Positions 17,872-28,000 of a stretch of DNA of 58,641 bases are shown piece by piece. Position numbers and translations under genes: made by a program. A model generated the notes under the pieces. That model saw only the letters and a list, made by a program, of their open reading frames with translations, was not told where the DNA came from and made no database searches. Numbering within the stretch: position 1 is the stretch's first letter; every line of letters begins with the position of its first letter. The DNA comes from Chlorobiota bacterium. Its GTDB lineage: Bacteria > Bacteroidota > Bacteroidia > Bacteroidales > B39-G9. Location of the stretch: assembly GCA_013152655.1 (NCBI GenBank), contig JAADFW010000132.1:1-58641 (forward strand), read 5' to 3'.

Positions 17872-17997
17872 ATGAAAGCAATATTTAAAAGACGACATAC
17901 TGCAAAGCCTAAAGTGCTTAATATAATAATTGGAGCTATTATAATAATAGCCTTAATCTTATTCCTATACTTATTTGGCAGCATTGGGGTTAAGTAA
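17872..17997 (+). CDS. 41-residue single-span membrane microprotein
   Basis: A short complete reading frame, MKAIFKRRHTAKPKVLN followed by a hydrophobic span of about 20 residues and ending FGSIGVK. The basic N-terminus and one Ile/Leu-rich helix are the hallmark of a small inner-membrane protein with the N-terminus inside. It starts with ATG in the gap between the divergent metal exporter gene and the histidine kinase, 84 bases before the kinase start. No sequence family is recognised. The composition (positive-inside and clean hydrophobic block) makes a chance frame less likely, but conservation is untested. Confidence 0.55.
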   Translation: MKAIFKRRHTAKPKVLNIIIGAIIIIALILFLYLFGSIGVK

Positions 17998-18081
17998 TAT
18001 ACTCAGTTAAGAATAATTGTTTACTTTATGAAATGATAAAATTTAAATAAATTTAATGCAAAAATTTTGCCCCGTAAAAAA

Positions 18082-19923
18082 ATGATTAGATTCCTCTCGC
18101 TTTTAGTATTAGGCATAATAATGCATAGTTTGTTTAACTTCCAGCATAATGTTTATGCGCAGCCTCAAAATATTAACAAAATAAAAGTTAGTAATACAAA
18201 TGAAAATGACAGTTTGAAAATTGTAAAGATTCTATCAATTCCTTATGATGTTATTATTGCGAATACAGCAAAACATATAGAATTATTTGAAGAAGCACTA
18301 AAATTGTCTGATAAAAATAAATATTACAATTTCAAAGCTCAATGTTATGAAAAAATAAGCCTGTTAAAATATTACCAGGGGAAATATGAAATTGCACTTA
18401 AAAATCAGTTAAAAGCCTTAGCAATATATGATTCTGCTGACAATAAGCTTGGAATGGCATCTGTTTACTCTCAAATGGGCTATCAGGAGAAAAGAAGAAA
18501 TTTAGACTGGTCGATAAAAACCATGAAAAAAGGATTACAAATATATCGTGATGAAAATTTTTTAGAAGGAATTGCTTCCACAGTCGACAATTTAGGTGTT
18601 TTATTTGAAATGAAAGAAGATTTTGATTCAGCAACAAGCTGTTATCTGGAATCGCTAAAAATAAAATATAAACTCAACGATACGATTGGCATTCCATATA
18701 GCTTAAATCACTTAGCAGGAATATATTTATTACAAAAAAATTATAAAAAAGCAGAAAAATATCTTTTGCAATCTAAATATATAAGAGAAAAAAGAGGAGA
18801 TATAGCCGGACTTGGAGAAAACTATTTAAATTTAGGAACGGTTTATAAATATTTAAACAATTTTAACAAATCGGTTAACCAATTAAAAAAGGCAATAGAT
18901 ATTTCATATCAAATAAAATATCCTGACTTGCGCAGGCAAGCTTATTCTCAATTAGCTGACGTATATAAATTAACCCATCAGTATAAAAAGGCAAATAAGT
19001 TTAATATTTTATTTATAAACCTGAATGACAGCTTATTAAATGAATATACAGGAAAGAAGCTTCTTGAATTACAAGTTAATTATGAAACTGAAAAAAAAGA
19101 AAAAGAAATATTAAAATTAAAAGAAGAAAAAGCAATTATTGATTTAAAAATTGCCTTACAAAAAATATGGATAATAGTATTAATAAGTATTGCCGGAATA
19201 TTAATAACAATAGCTATTATAGTTGTTCTTCGCATAAAACAATTAGAAGAAAAGAAAAAGCATAAAGCTATTCTTCTTGAAAAAGAAAAAGGTATTGAAG
19301 CCGTTATAAATGCCCAGGAAGAAGAACGAAAGCATATTTCAAAAGAATTGCATGATGGGATTGGCCAACAATTAAGTGGATTAAAAATGGCCTGGAGTAG
19401 CTTTTGCAGCAAGTTGGGGAGTCAGGAAAAAGAAAAAATTGAAGAGTTAACTTCAATTTTAAATGATGCTTATGTTGAAGTTAGAAATATTTCTCATCAA
19501 ATGATGCCAAGAGCATTAGAAGAATTAGGCTTGGTTACTGCGTTAGAAGACATGTTACATAAAACTTTTTTACATTCTGACATAAAGTGTGAATTTGAAC
19601 ATTTTGCAGTTAATCAGCGTTTTAGTGAAAATATTGAAATTGCAGTTTATCGGATTTCACAGGAACTCATTAATAATGTTATTAAACATTCCGGGGCTAA
19701 TAATGTTGTTGTTCAGTTATTTAAAGCTGCAGGACATTTAATTTTAATTGTTGAGGATAATGGGAAAGGCATAGCTATTAAAAAAGATTTTAAGGGCCAC
19801 GGGCTGCTTAATATCGCAACCAGATTAGATACCTTACATGGACAGGTTAATTATGAACCCAGTCCGGTAAGCGGAACAATAGCCACCATTAGAATACCTC
19901 TTGAAGAAAACAATGATAAATAA
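18082..19923 (+). CDS. TPR-containing sensor histidine kinase (HisKA_3 type)
   Basis: Membrane histidine kinase of about 613 residues. A signal peptide (ending NVYAQ) and a periplasmic array of TPR repeats (about residues 45-335) precede a coiled coil and one membrane helix (about 360-383). Then comes a HisKA_3 dimerisation domain with phospho-acceptor His near residue 424 in KELHDGIGQQLSG, and a HATPase domain with NNVIKHSGANN (about 530) and EDNGKGI. This is the NarL/LuxR-type kinase class. A TTG 15 bases upstream could extend the protein by MPRKK, but the ATG at 18082 gives a normal signal peptide. No response regulator follows, which is unusual. GCAAAA-A-TTTTGC (18058-18070) lies just before the start. 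Confidence 0.9.
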   Translation: MIRFLSLLVLGIIMHSLFNFQHNVYAQPQNINKIKVSNTNENDSLKIVKILSIPYDVIIANTAKHIELFEEALKLSDKNKYYNFKAQCYEKISLLKYYQGKYEIALKNQLKALAIYDSADNKLGMASVYSQMGYQEKRRNLDWSIKTMKKGLQIYRDENFLEGIASTVDNLGVLFEMKEDFDSATSCYLESLKIKYKLNDTIGIPYSLNHLAGIYLLQKNYKKAEKYLLQSKYIREKRGDIAGLGENYLNLGTVYKYLNNFNKSVNQLKKAIDISYQIKYPDLRRQAYSQLADVYKLTHQYKKANKFNILFINLNDSLLNEYTGKKLLELQVNYETEKKEKEILKLKEEKAIIDLKIALQKIWIIVLISIAGILITIAIIVVLRIKQLEEKKKHKAILLEKEKGIEAVINAQEEERKHISKELHDGIGQQLSGLKMAWSSFCSKLGSQEKEKIEELTSILNDAYVEVRNISHQMMPRALEELGLVTALEDMLHKTFLHSDIKCEFEHFAVNQRFSENIEIAVYRISQELINNVIKHSGANNVVVQLFKAAGHLILIVEDNGKGIAIKKDFKGHGLLNIATRLDTLHGQVNYEPSPVSGTIATIRIPLEENNDK

Positions 19924-20113
19924 GATAAAATTTAATGATTCTTTCTTTGTGCAAATAACAAATCAGACTTCTCAAATCGACAAAACAAAAAAGCTAATTG
20001 TTATACAGTTTGAATATGTTGCGTTTGATATTGCAACACTCCAATCCTTCAATTTACTACTATGTTTGTTTTTTGCTAATATATTCATTCTTAGTACTTT
20101 ATATCTAAATACA
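19924..20113. other. gap after the orphan kinase, possible remnant
   Basis: An ATG at 19913 overlaps the kinase stop and opens MINKIKF, a typical first few residues of a NarL-type response regulator, but the frame then loses any resemblance. It could be a stub of a lost regulator, or chance. A 6-bp inverted repeat TGTTGC...GCAACA lies at 20017-20038. No convincing gene is present. Confidence 0.35.
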
Positions 20114-20998
20114 TTATTTTTTTAACGGTTCGTTATTTTGCCTCCAATATGGTTTTATGAACTTCCCTTCTCTATGGCTTAATATTAAAAGTATAATTGT
20201 TGCAATTAAGCAAAACAGTGTTGCTTGTATTGAACCTTCTGGGCCAAATTCACCTCCGGTAAACCATTCTGCTCCTTCAATTTTAGAATTAATAAGTGTT
20301 TTTGATATTGCATTACCTGATACATTTGCTCCAAAAATTGCAGATTGTGTAAAATTCCAAGCAAAGTGAATTGCAATCGGAAACCATAAATTTCTTGAAT
20401 AGATGTACGCTGCTCCAAGTAAAAGCCCTGCTTGAACTGCAAGTCCAGCTCCTACCGTTAAAGAACTATTTGGATTGGCAAGATGCATTGCTCCAAAGAG
20501 AACGGCGGAAATAATTAGGGCTAAATAACTTCCTAATTTTTCTTCTGTAATTCTAAAAATTATACCTCGTAATAAAATTTCTTCAAAAATAGCCGATGTA
20601 AAAGCCATAGTCAAAGGTGGAATGATAAATAAAACAGGGTTTATTGAAATAATGGAATACCCGTCTTTTAAGTAGATTACTAAAATGGTTAACGATTGTA
20701 AAATTACTCCTAAGCCAATCCCAACAGTTAGGTATTTTAGCATACTACTTTTCGAAAATTCTGTAATCTCTCTCTTTTCATAAAATTTAAATAGAAAGGA
20801 ATAAGAAATTATTGCAAGGATTGCAACAATAATTCCACCTGTTAGATTTTTCAAATCTTTATCAATACTTATTAATCCAAAAATCTTTTGAATTAAAAAC
20901 TGTCCAAGTCCAACTATTCCAGCAACAATAATAAATCCTATTATAATTTTTGTTAATGGAAAATGAAGAATTTTTTGTCCGATATGTTTTTTACTCAT
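20114..20998 (-). CDS. CPBP family intramembrane metalloprotease
   Basis: Polytopic inner-membrane protease of the CPBP (CAAX protease / bacteriocin-processing) family, 294 residues with about eight hydrophobic helices. The three catalytic motifs are in order: EEILLRGIIFR (about residues 137-147), FGAMHL (about 167-172, metal-binding His) and HFAWNF (about 210-215). In bacteria such proteins mature peptides or give self-immunity; the substrate here is unknown. It lies downstream of the DinD-like gene on the same strand, in a patch that looks inserted between the kinase and the OmpA gene. CPBP proteases are frequent cargo in accessory regions. Confidence 0.9.
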   Translation of the reverse strand: MSKKHIGQKILHFPLTKIIIGFIIVAGIVGLGQFLIQKIFGLISIDKDLKNLTGGIIVAILAIISYSFLFKFYEKREITEFSKSSMLKYLTVGIGLGVILQSLTILVIYLKDGYSIISINPVLFIIPPLTMAFTSAIFEEILLRGIIFRITEEKLGSYLALIISAVLFGAMHLANPNSSLTVGAGLAVQAGLLLGAAYIYSRNLWFPIAIHFAWNFTQSAIFGANVSGNAISKTLINSKIEGAEWFTGGEFGPEGSIQATLFCLIATIILLILSHREGKFIKPYWRQNNEPLKK

Positions 20999-21063
20999 AT
21001 TTTTTAATTTACTGTCAATGTTTATTTAAGCTATATCGTTCATATTTACAATCACTTGCAACA

Positions 21064-21087
21064 TGCACTATATTTTTTGTTGGCATG
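21064..21087. repeat. left boundary element of the DinD-like cassette (repeat copy 1)
   Basis: Together with the ten bases before it (from 21054), this element matches 52947-52980 at 26 of 34 aligned positions, with identical spacing of ACTTGC, TGCACTA and ATTTTTTGTTGG. Its GTTGGCATG end is an inverted partner of GCACGCCAAC at 21552-21561. It sits three bases beyond the stop side of the DinD-like gene. Confidence 0.65.
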
Positions 21088-21090
21088 TCA

Positions 21091-21501
21091 TTATTCTAAT
21101 TTATCGGTATTCTTACCTAATTTCTTACTTTCTGATTTTACTCTTCTTTCAAGTTTCTTTATATCTTCTTCTGGTGGTAACTTTTCCGGTTTAATACCTC
21201 TTTGAATCAATATCTTTCGAACAGAACGATTATTTGTTATGTGTTCAGCTGATATTTGTCTTTCTGTACCAGAACCAATCTTGACCATTTTCCCTACGTC
21301 AGCAAAATGGTCAGAAATGTTATTTCCACTTGCTTCGCAAGAAGTTTTTGTTTTGTTAATAACCTTTACAAAATTATCCCATTTTGTATAACCAAGTAGG
21401 TGTTGTAAATCTCTGGCATACCAAAATTCAATCCCGTTTTCAGTCATATATGAATGACTTTCAAAGGTATTTGTTAATGATTTTATTATTTCTTTCTTCA
21501 T
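21091..21501 (-). CDS. DinD/BRO-like protein, internally deleted
   Basis: The 136 residues join two ends of the DNA-damage-inducible protein D (DinD) family. The N-terminal BRO-like part (residues 1-about 77) contains IEFWYARDLQHLLGYTKWDNF and GSGTERQIS. The C-terminal DinD tail (about 80-136) contains NNRSVRKILIQRGIKPEKLP and EEDIKKLERRVKSE. Full DinD proteins have about 270-280 residues, so roughly 140 are missing from the middle, including the normal TRYACYLIA region, with the frame kept. The product may be inactive, or a small BRO-N protein. The gene is enclosed by inverted boundary sites and looks mobile. Confidence 0.78.
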   Translation of the reverse strand: MKKEIIKSLTNTFESHSYMTENGIEFWYARDLQHLLGYTKWDNFVKVINKTKTSCEASGNNISDHFADVGKMVKIGSGTERQISAEHITNNRSVRKILIQRGIKPEKLPPEEDIKKLERRVKSESKKLGKNTDKLE

Positions 21502-21551
21502 TTTAATAAAAATACAATCTTTTTCTTCTGATGTGAAATCATTTTTCTAAT

Positions 21552-21561
21552 GCACGCCAAC
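21552..21561. repeat. right boundary site of the DinD-like cassette
   Basis: GCACGCCAAC reads GTTGGCGTGC on the minus strand and is the inverted partner of GTTGGCATG at 21079-21087. It lies 50 bases upstream of the DinD-like start codon. A matching site, GCACCCAAT, stands upstream of the membrane-protein gene at 53772. Confidence 0.55.
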
Positions 21562-21600
21562 TATTGAATATCTATAATAGTCTAATAATTTTCCTAAAAT

Positions 21601-21626
21601 CTAACTCAAATGTATTTACATGTTAG
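21601..21626. other. hairpin after the OmpA-family gene
   Basis: CTAAC (21601-21605) pairs with GTTAG (21622-21626) and ATGTA (21610-21614) with TACAT (21617-21621), with a four-base bulge. It begins right after the minus-strand OmpA stop codon. It lacks a T-run, so it is either a weak terminator or part of the neighbouring cassette boundary. Confidence 0.4.
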
Positions 21627-21628
21627 CA

Positions 21629-23740
21629 TTAATGATCATCGAGCTCTCCAACCCGGCCAACAATTCTAAATTCTGTTCGACGGTTTTTCTCACGTCCGGC
21701 AGGATTATCTGAACCATCGGGAAATGTATTAGGAACAAGCGGGCGTGTTTCTCCATAACCTTTAGCTATTAACCTGTCGCTACTTATGCCTTTACTAACC
21801 AGATACTTCACTACACTCTCAGCTCTTGATTGCGATAGTCGTAAGTTATAAGCATCGTTACCTTTATTATCAGTATGAGCACTAATCTCAACAATTATTT
21901 TAGGAATTTGACTTAATATTTTTAATAAAGTCGTATCAATTGATGTTTTTGCAATATCAGAAAGTGTTGAGCGGTCAAAATCATAATAAATATTTTTAAT
22001 TACAAGCGGTTGGTCTGGCATTATAACTAATGCTGTGGTATCTAATTCTATTTCAGGATTATCTGAATTATGAGTATTAAAACGATATTCTTTCGTAAAA
22101 ATTCCATCTTCATTAATTATAATTTTATAATCCTTGTCTGGCATTAATGTAAAATTATACTCCCCTTCGTGGTTAGTCCTGCTTTTATTTATAAGTACAG
22201 TTTCCATTGTATTTTTATCAATCAAATACAGTGAAACCAAAACATCTTGCAAACGCGGAGTTTTAAAGGCTTCTTCTCCTTTTTCGTTCTTAGTATCTAT
22301 AGCTTGATTTGAAATATATTGCTGTAATATATTATTTTCATCCTCTTCCAAAATTCCTGAAACAGAATAATGAATATAATTTGGAATAAAAAATGAATAA
22401 ATATCATCGCAGCAAGTTTCATTAATTAAACTGGTTCCTCCTGGCCTGTTTGAAACCAGAAACCCTTCACTTTCGTTTTTATTAACTACAAAATACAAAT
22501 CATCAGCTTCTGAATTATACGGAAATCCTAAATTCTCGGCAGCTTGAAATTTGCTTTCTTCACCAATTGCCTTAAAAATATCTAATCCACCAACATTTGG
22601 CCTTCCGTTAGAGCTAAAATAAAGCGATTTAGAAATATTATCATAAAAAGGCGTAATTTCATCACCCTGTGTATTAATTTTTCTACTTAAATTTTTGGGT
22701 TCAGAAAAAACTTGATTTACAGTATCATATAAACTATACCATATATCCATGCCCCCTTTCCCCTCTGGCCTGTCAGATGAAAAATAAACTATTTCTTTAT
22801 TTTTTTTCCATGATAAAGCCACACTTGGTTGTGTTGTAGTATAGTTTTCCATATTTATTGAGCCGGAAGCTTCAATAGGCTCTTGCCATTTATCATTAAC
22901 TTTGTACGACACAAACAAATGACAAATTATTTTATTTTGCCAGTTCTTTTCGCAACGATTAAAATAAAACCGCTCTCCATCAGGTGAGAAAGCGCCATTT
23001 CCTGTATTTATCCCCTTTTTATTAAAAGGGCCAATAAATTTATTTCCACCATACCATTCGTTATTTTGCCTTCTAGCAATAAAAAATTTGCGAACCGGCC
23101 ATCCGGATGTATCGTCAACAGGAAACAATCTTAAAGAATCAGTAGCTAATGAAGCATATAACAATGTGTTATCATTTATATATGTAGGAGATAATTCAAT
23201 ATGCGCTTTATTTATTGAACTATTTAAATGATTAATTATAACTCTTTGTTTCGATTTTTTTTCATATAAATCCAATGCCAGCTTGCACCCGGCTATTTCA
23301 ACGTTTGCTAATTTTCTGTACTCTTTCTCATCTTTTTCGTCACGATATTCTTTTATGAATCTTTCAAAATATTCAATTGCGCGCTCATAATTTCCTTGCA
23401 TTTTTTCCATTTGCGCATAATAAAAAAGTGAAAGCTTATATTTGTCAATATCCAGGTGATATGTTTTTAAATACGAGAAAGATGCCTTTTCATAATCACG
23501 TGCTTTACGATATAACTCTGCTAAATCACGCGCAATTTTTAAGTCATTAGGGAATTCTGCTTCGTAAGCTTCATAATACGAAATTGCACTATAAACATCA
23601 CCACTTCTTTCAGCACTTTTTGCATAACTCTTTAATTGCCAGGGCTTAATGTTCTCAATAGCAGTTAACTGGCTATGTGCCAAATATGAATTGAATAAAA
23701 AAAGAATGGAAAATATAACAGTAACAAAATTAGTTTTCAT
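21629..23740 (-). CDS. PorE-like OmpA-family protein (TPR, PD40 propeller, OmpA)
   Basis: Envelope protein of 703 residues. Order of parts: signal peptide (about 1-23), TPR repeats (about 30-140), and a beta-propeller of PD40/WD40-like repeats (about 180-430; GAFSPDGERFYFNR, IVYFSSDRPEGKGG, SLYFSSNGRPNVGG). A carboxypeptidase-regulatory-like Ig domain follows (about 490-570), then an OmpA C-terminal peptidoglycan-binding domain (about 590-695; ISAHTDNKGNDAYNLRLSQS). This is the architecture of PorE, a T9SS component attached to peptidoglycan. It is divergent from a PorP/SprF gene, which supports a T9SS link. Several paralogues usually occur per genome, so this may not be PorE itself. Confidence 0.88.
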   Translation of the reverse strand: MKTNFVTVIFSILFLFNSYLAHSQLTAIENIKPWQLKSYAKSAERSGDVYSAISYYEAYEAEFPNDLKIARDLAELYRKARDYEKASFSYLKTYHLDIDKYKLSLFYYAQMEKMQGNYERAIEYFERFIKEYRDEKDEKEYRKLANVEIAGCKLALDLYEKKSKQRVIINHLNSSINKAHIELSPTYINDNTLLYASLATDSLRLFPVDDTSGWPVRKFFIARRQNNEWYGGNKFIGPFNKKGINTGNGAFSPDGERFYFNRCEKNWQNKIICHLFVSYKVNDKWQEPIEASGSINMENYTTTQPSVALSWKKNKEIVYFSSDRPEGKGGMDIWYSLYDTVNQVFSEPKNLSRKINTQGDEITPFYDNISKSLYFSSNGRPNVGGLDIFKAIGEESKFQAAENLGFPYNSEADDLYFVVNKNESEGFLVSNRPGGTSLINETCCDDIYSFFIPNYIHYSVSGILEEDENNILQQYISNQAIDTKNEKGEEAFKTPRLQDVLVSLYLIDKNTMETVLINKSRTNHEGEYNFTLMPDKDYKIIINEDGIFTKEYRFNTHNSDNPEIELDTTALVIMPDQPLVIKNIYYDFDRSTLSDIAKTSIDTTLLKILSQIPKIIVEISAHTDNKGNDAYNLRLSQSRAESVVKYLVSKGISSDRLIAKGYGETRPLVPNTFPDGSDNPAGREKNRRTEFRIVGRVGELDDH

Positions 23741-24033
23741 TTAATTCAAATAATTTTTAAATACACATTTTTACTTAAACCTTTTATAAATCTGTGTTTT
23801 ACAACCTGATAAAATTAATGATTAATTTTTAAAATTCTGAAAAAATAGTAAACTTCTTGAAATACAGTCAATTATTTACTAAAATAATCTAACAAAGTAC
23901 AAATTTAATTGATTTTTTATTACAACTTAAGCTTACTTATTGGTTATTAGTTGGTTGTATATTTTTTTTAGAAAATTATATTTTTTACTTTTAGCATGTA
24001 ATTCTTGACAATATCAAGGGATATAGCCAAAAC

Positions 24034-25074
24034 ATGAAAATTCGAAAAACAGATATTAGATTATCAAAATATAAATACATTGTATTCTTCTTTTTTGCAA
24101 TTCATTTTAATACTGCAATTACTCAAGATTTAAATTTTTCTCAGTTTTATAACTCCCCAATAACCTTAAATCCTGCAAACACAGGAAATCACTTATATAA
24201 TTGGAGATTTATAAATAATTACAGAACACAATGGCGCTCGCTTGAAAATCCTTATACTACTATAGCAGTAAGTTATGATCATCAATATTATTTTTATTCG
24301 CAACGACTTAGCTGGGGCGTTTATTTTGTAAATGATAAATCCGGTGACGGCAGTATGACTTCAAATAAGTTCTATTTTTCAGGCTCTTACCATTACGAAT
24401 TTAAAAAATATAAAATACATGGCGGAATACAAGTAGGATTGGTACAACGGTCCTTTTCAAGTCAAAATTTAACATTCCCCGACCAGTTTAATATTGCAAC
24501 AGGAATGTACGACCCTTCACTTCCGACAAGCGTAGTGCCATACACACAAAACTTATTATACCCCGACATTAATATGGGCATCGACATCACTCGTTCAGCC
24601 GGGAGATTCGAGCCTCGGTTAGGATTAGCTATTTATCACCTTAATAACCCAAAAGAATCTTTTTTCAAAGACAATAACCGGCTAAAAAACAGGAATGTAG
24701 CCTATTTTGGTGGAAAAATAAGTATTACTAAAAAAATATACATTGAACCCTGGTATGTATTTTTAAATCATACAAAAGCCAATGCTATGTTATTTGGTGC
24801 TAATTTGTCATTGCCTTTTCCCAAAAATAATTATAGATTATCGCATTTTTATACCGGTGCATTTGCTCGCGATGGAATTGGGCAAGAAACAGATGCTGCC
24901 ATATTTACTACAGGATTGAAATTTAATCACTTTCGTTTAGGAATTAGTTACGACTACAACATTTCAGAATTACAAACAGTAACAAACAACAGAGGTGCGT
25001 TTGAAATTTCTCTAATTTATTTAGGGCCTACTTTTAATTTATTAAATGTAACAATACCATGTGACAGGTATTAA
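24034..25074 (+). CDS. PorP/SprF family T9SS outer-membrane protein
   Basis: Outer-membrane beta-barrel of 346 residues. After the signal peptide the mature protein opens with QDLNFSQFYNSPITLNPANTG, the typical PorP/SprF signature (x-F-S-Q-F-Y-x-x-P-x-x-x-N-P-A-x-T-G). Repeated amphipathic strands follow (for example YYFYSQRLSWGVYFVND, HYEFKKYKIHGGIQVGL). SprF-type proteins help a particular partner with a type B sorting domain pass or stay at the surface. The partner is very likely the next gene, 14 bases downstream, which has such a tail. The two form an operon divergent from the PorE-like gene. Confidence 0.94.
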   Translation: MKIRKTDIRLSKYKYIVFFFFAIHFNTAITQDLNFSQFYNSPITLNPANTGNHLYNWRFINNYRTQWRSLENPYTTIAVSYDHQYYFYSQRLSWGVYFVNDKSGDGSMTSNKFYFSGSYHYEFKKYKIHGGIQVGLVQRSFSSQNLTFPDQFNIATGMYDPSLPTSVVPYTQNLLYPDINMGIDITRSAGRFEPRLGLAIYHLNNPKESFFKDNNRLKNRNVAYFGGKISITKKIYIEPWYVFLNHTKANAMLFGANLSLPFPKNNYRLSHFYTGAFARDGIGQETDAAIFTTGLKFNHFRLGISYDYNISELQTVTNNRGAFEISLIYLGPTFNLLNVTIPCDRY

Positions 25075-25088
25075 TATTAATACAATAA

Positions 25089-28000
25089 ATGAATCTATTT
25101 AAAAAAAATATTAAAATACATTTAAGGTTAATACTTTTATTAATTTCAATTATCATATTTATACCAACTTTTTCGCAGGTAAATGCAGATTTTACCACTA
25201 GTGATGATACAACAGGTTGTAGTAATTTATTTGTAAAATTTACCAATTTATCAACCGGTAATGGAACTTTAACATACCAATGGGATTTTGAAGGAGCAGG
25301 AACAGATACTGCTGCCAATCCGGAAATACTATTCTCATCGCCAGGAACTTATACCGTTACTTTAATTGTTACAAACGGAACGGAATCAGATACACTTGTA
25401 AAAGAGAATTATATTCAATATTATAATAAGCCAACAGCAGATTTTATCAGCACATCAGATTTACTTGGCTGTTCTCCGCTACAAGTTAGTTTTCAGGACC
25501 AATCAACTACAGGAGATACTACAATAACAAGTTGGCTCTGGAGTTTTGACGACGGGAACACAAGTACAGAGCAAAATCCTGATAACACTTATCTTACAGC
25601 AGGAGATTATTCTGTTTCGCTTCAGGTTTTTGATGCAAATGGCTGTGATGATTTTAAAACAATCAATGATTTTGTGAGTGTAAAAAATCCTCCGGTAGCC
25701 AATTTTTCAGTTGATCAAACAGCAACCTGCCTGGAATCGTTTGATGTTCCTTTCAATAATTTTTCAAGTGGATACGGGCTCCTACAATTTGAATGGGATT
25801 TTGGCGATGGCACAACATCAACCGAAACCGACCCAACGCATACTTATACAGGTGCAAATTTATATGATGTTCAACTTATAGTTGTTGATGAAAATGATTG
25901 CTCTGACACGTTGTTAAAAAATGATTATATCGAAATTGCTGAGATAGTTGCAGGATTTGAACTGGCAACCGATACAATTTGTCCTGCTGTTAATATTCCT
26001 ATTACAAATACATCAACCGGAGCATCTTCATTTGTTTGGAATTTTGGCGATGGAACCGTATTATTAGATGAAACTCCCGAACATGAATACAGCGATTCAG
26101 GCAAATATGTTATTACACTAGATGTTTATTCGGGTGCAGAATGTCATTCCAGCTTTACCGATACTATTTATGTTGAATATGTAGTTGCTGATTTTGAATT
26201 TACGCCCAATTATTCTTGTAAGGTTCCGTTTACTGTCAATTATACAAATCAATCAATAAATGCTGTTTCCTACGTCTGGCATTTTGGTAATGGAAATATT
26301 TCTTCAGAAGAAAATCCTGAAAATATTATAGATATGTCGCCTGAATTAGAATTATACAACAGGGCTTATTATACTGACACATTATATGCAACAACAAACA
26401 GCGGGTGTACCAGCCGATTTATAGCACAAGATAAAATTGAAGTTATTTTGCCGCAAGCTAAATTTGTGCCTAATAATGATGATTGCTGTTTTCCTGATTC
26501 ACTAAATGGCTGCTCTCCCTTAATAGTTACTTTTAAAGATACTAGTGAATTTGATTCGCCCAACGAAAATATTGCCTCTTTTCATTGGGATTTTGGAGAC
26601 GGAGATACTGCTGACCAGTCAACAGTAACACACTCTTTTACTCAACCCGGAGAATTTACTATAAAATATGTTATTACAACTGAAACTGGTTGCACCGATA
26701 CAGCAACAGCTATTGCTAAGGTAGGAAGTTCGCCGGTTGCCAATTTTACTATGACAGGTCCTGCACAAACCTGTGCTTCTAATTCCGTCCAGTTTAATGA
26801 CCTTTCAACAGTTGTTGGTGGAGAAGTAAACGGATGGCAATGGTACTTTAGCGACGGGCTTACATCTACAGAACCAAATCCGCAACATGCATTTCTTGAT
26901 ACCGGATATATGAGTGTAAAATTAGTTGCTGTTTATAACGGATGCGAAAGCCCTGAATTTAATGTGGACAGCATTGTAAAAATATTAGGGCCTGTAAGCA
27001 CTTTTTCGGAAACTGTTGATTGTGAATCACCAACAGATTTTACTTTTGACGGGAACATACAGGGAGCTGAAAAATATTATTGGAATTTTGGAGATAACTC
27101 TCCAATTGATTCTATTCATGAAGACCCAAATCACATTTATGCAATTACCAATGATTATACTGTTAGCCTACAGGCTATTAATAATACAACAGGCTGTGAC
27201 TATTACATGGAAAAATCAATTGGAGTGCGTGATATCAAAGCATCTTTTGTTCAAGATGCTCAAATTGGCTGTGCCGGATTAAATGTTGCTTTTGATGCTA
27301 ACGAATCGAGTGATTTTTTCACATACGATATTCAGGGAATTGCAGGTAGCTTTTTTTGGGATTTTGGAGATGGTACCCAAAATTTATTCACTAAAGATAC
27401 TATAGTTTCTCATTCTTTTAATAAAAGAGGAAAATATATTGTTAGCCTTATTGTTAAAGATGTTAACGGGTGCTATGACACACTTAAATCTTTTGTAAAG
27501 ACGTATAAACCGGTTGCCGGGTTTACAGCAGACCCATCTATTGGTTGCATGCCTTTAACTGTTAATTTTACCGACACAACTTTAAGCGACACAATTATTG
27601 TTAATCGTAGCTGGTATTTTGGAGATAATGTTTTTGGCACACAACCTAATGAAACACATATTTATTCCGAAATAGGAACTTACTCCGTTTATCTCGAAAT
27701 TGAAGATATATTGGGTTGTGCCGATACTTTAACAATTGATGGATTAATAACTGCAACACGGCCAATTCCGGGATTTTCTGTGAGTGACCAAACAATTTGT
27801 GCCGGAGATAGTATTCTATTTACTAATGAAGCAGAAAGTAGTTATGATTCATTAATTTGGAATTTTGGGGATAATCAAATATCTAACCAAGAAAACCCTT
27901 TTCATATTTATGCCGATTCAGGATATTATAATGTTAGCTTACAATTATTTGATATTCTGGGTTGCGATTCAGTCTTAGAGAAACAGTCTTATATTCATGT

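Noticed and set aside
19901-20125. 74-codon plus-strand frame overlapping the kinase end
   Set aside because: After the first seven residues it has no protein-like pattern, overlaps the kinase and runs into the CPBP gene; treated as a possible stub only.
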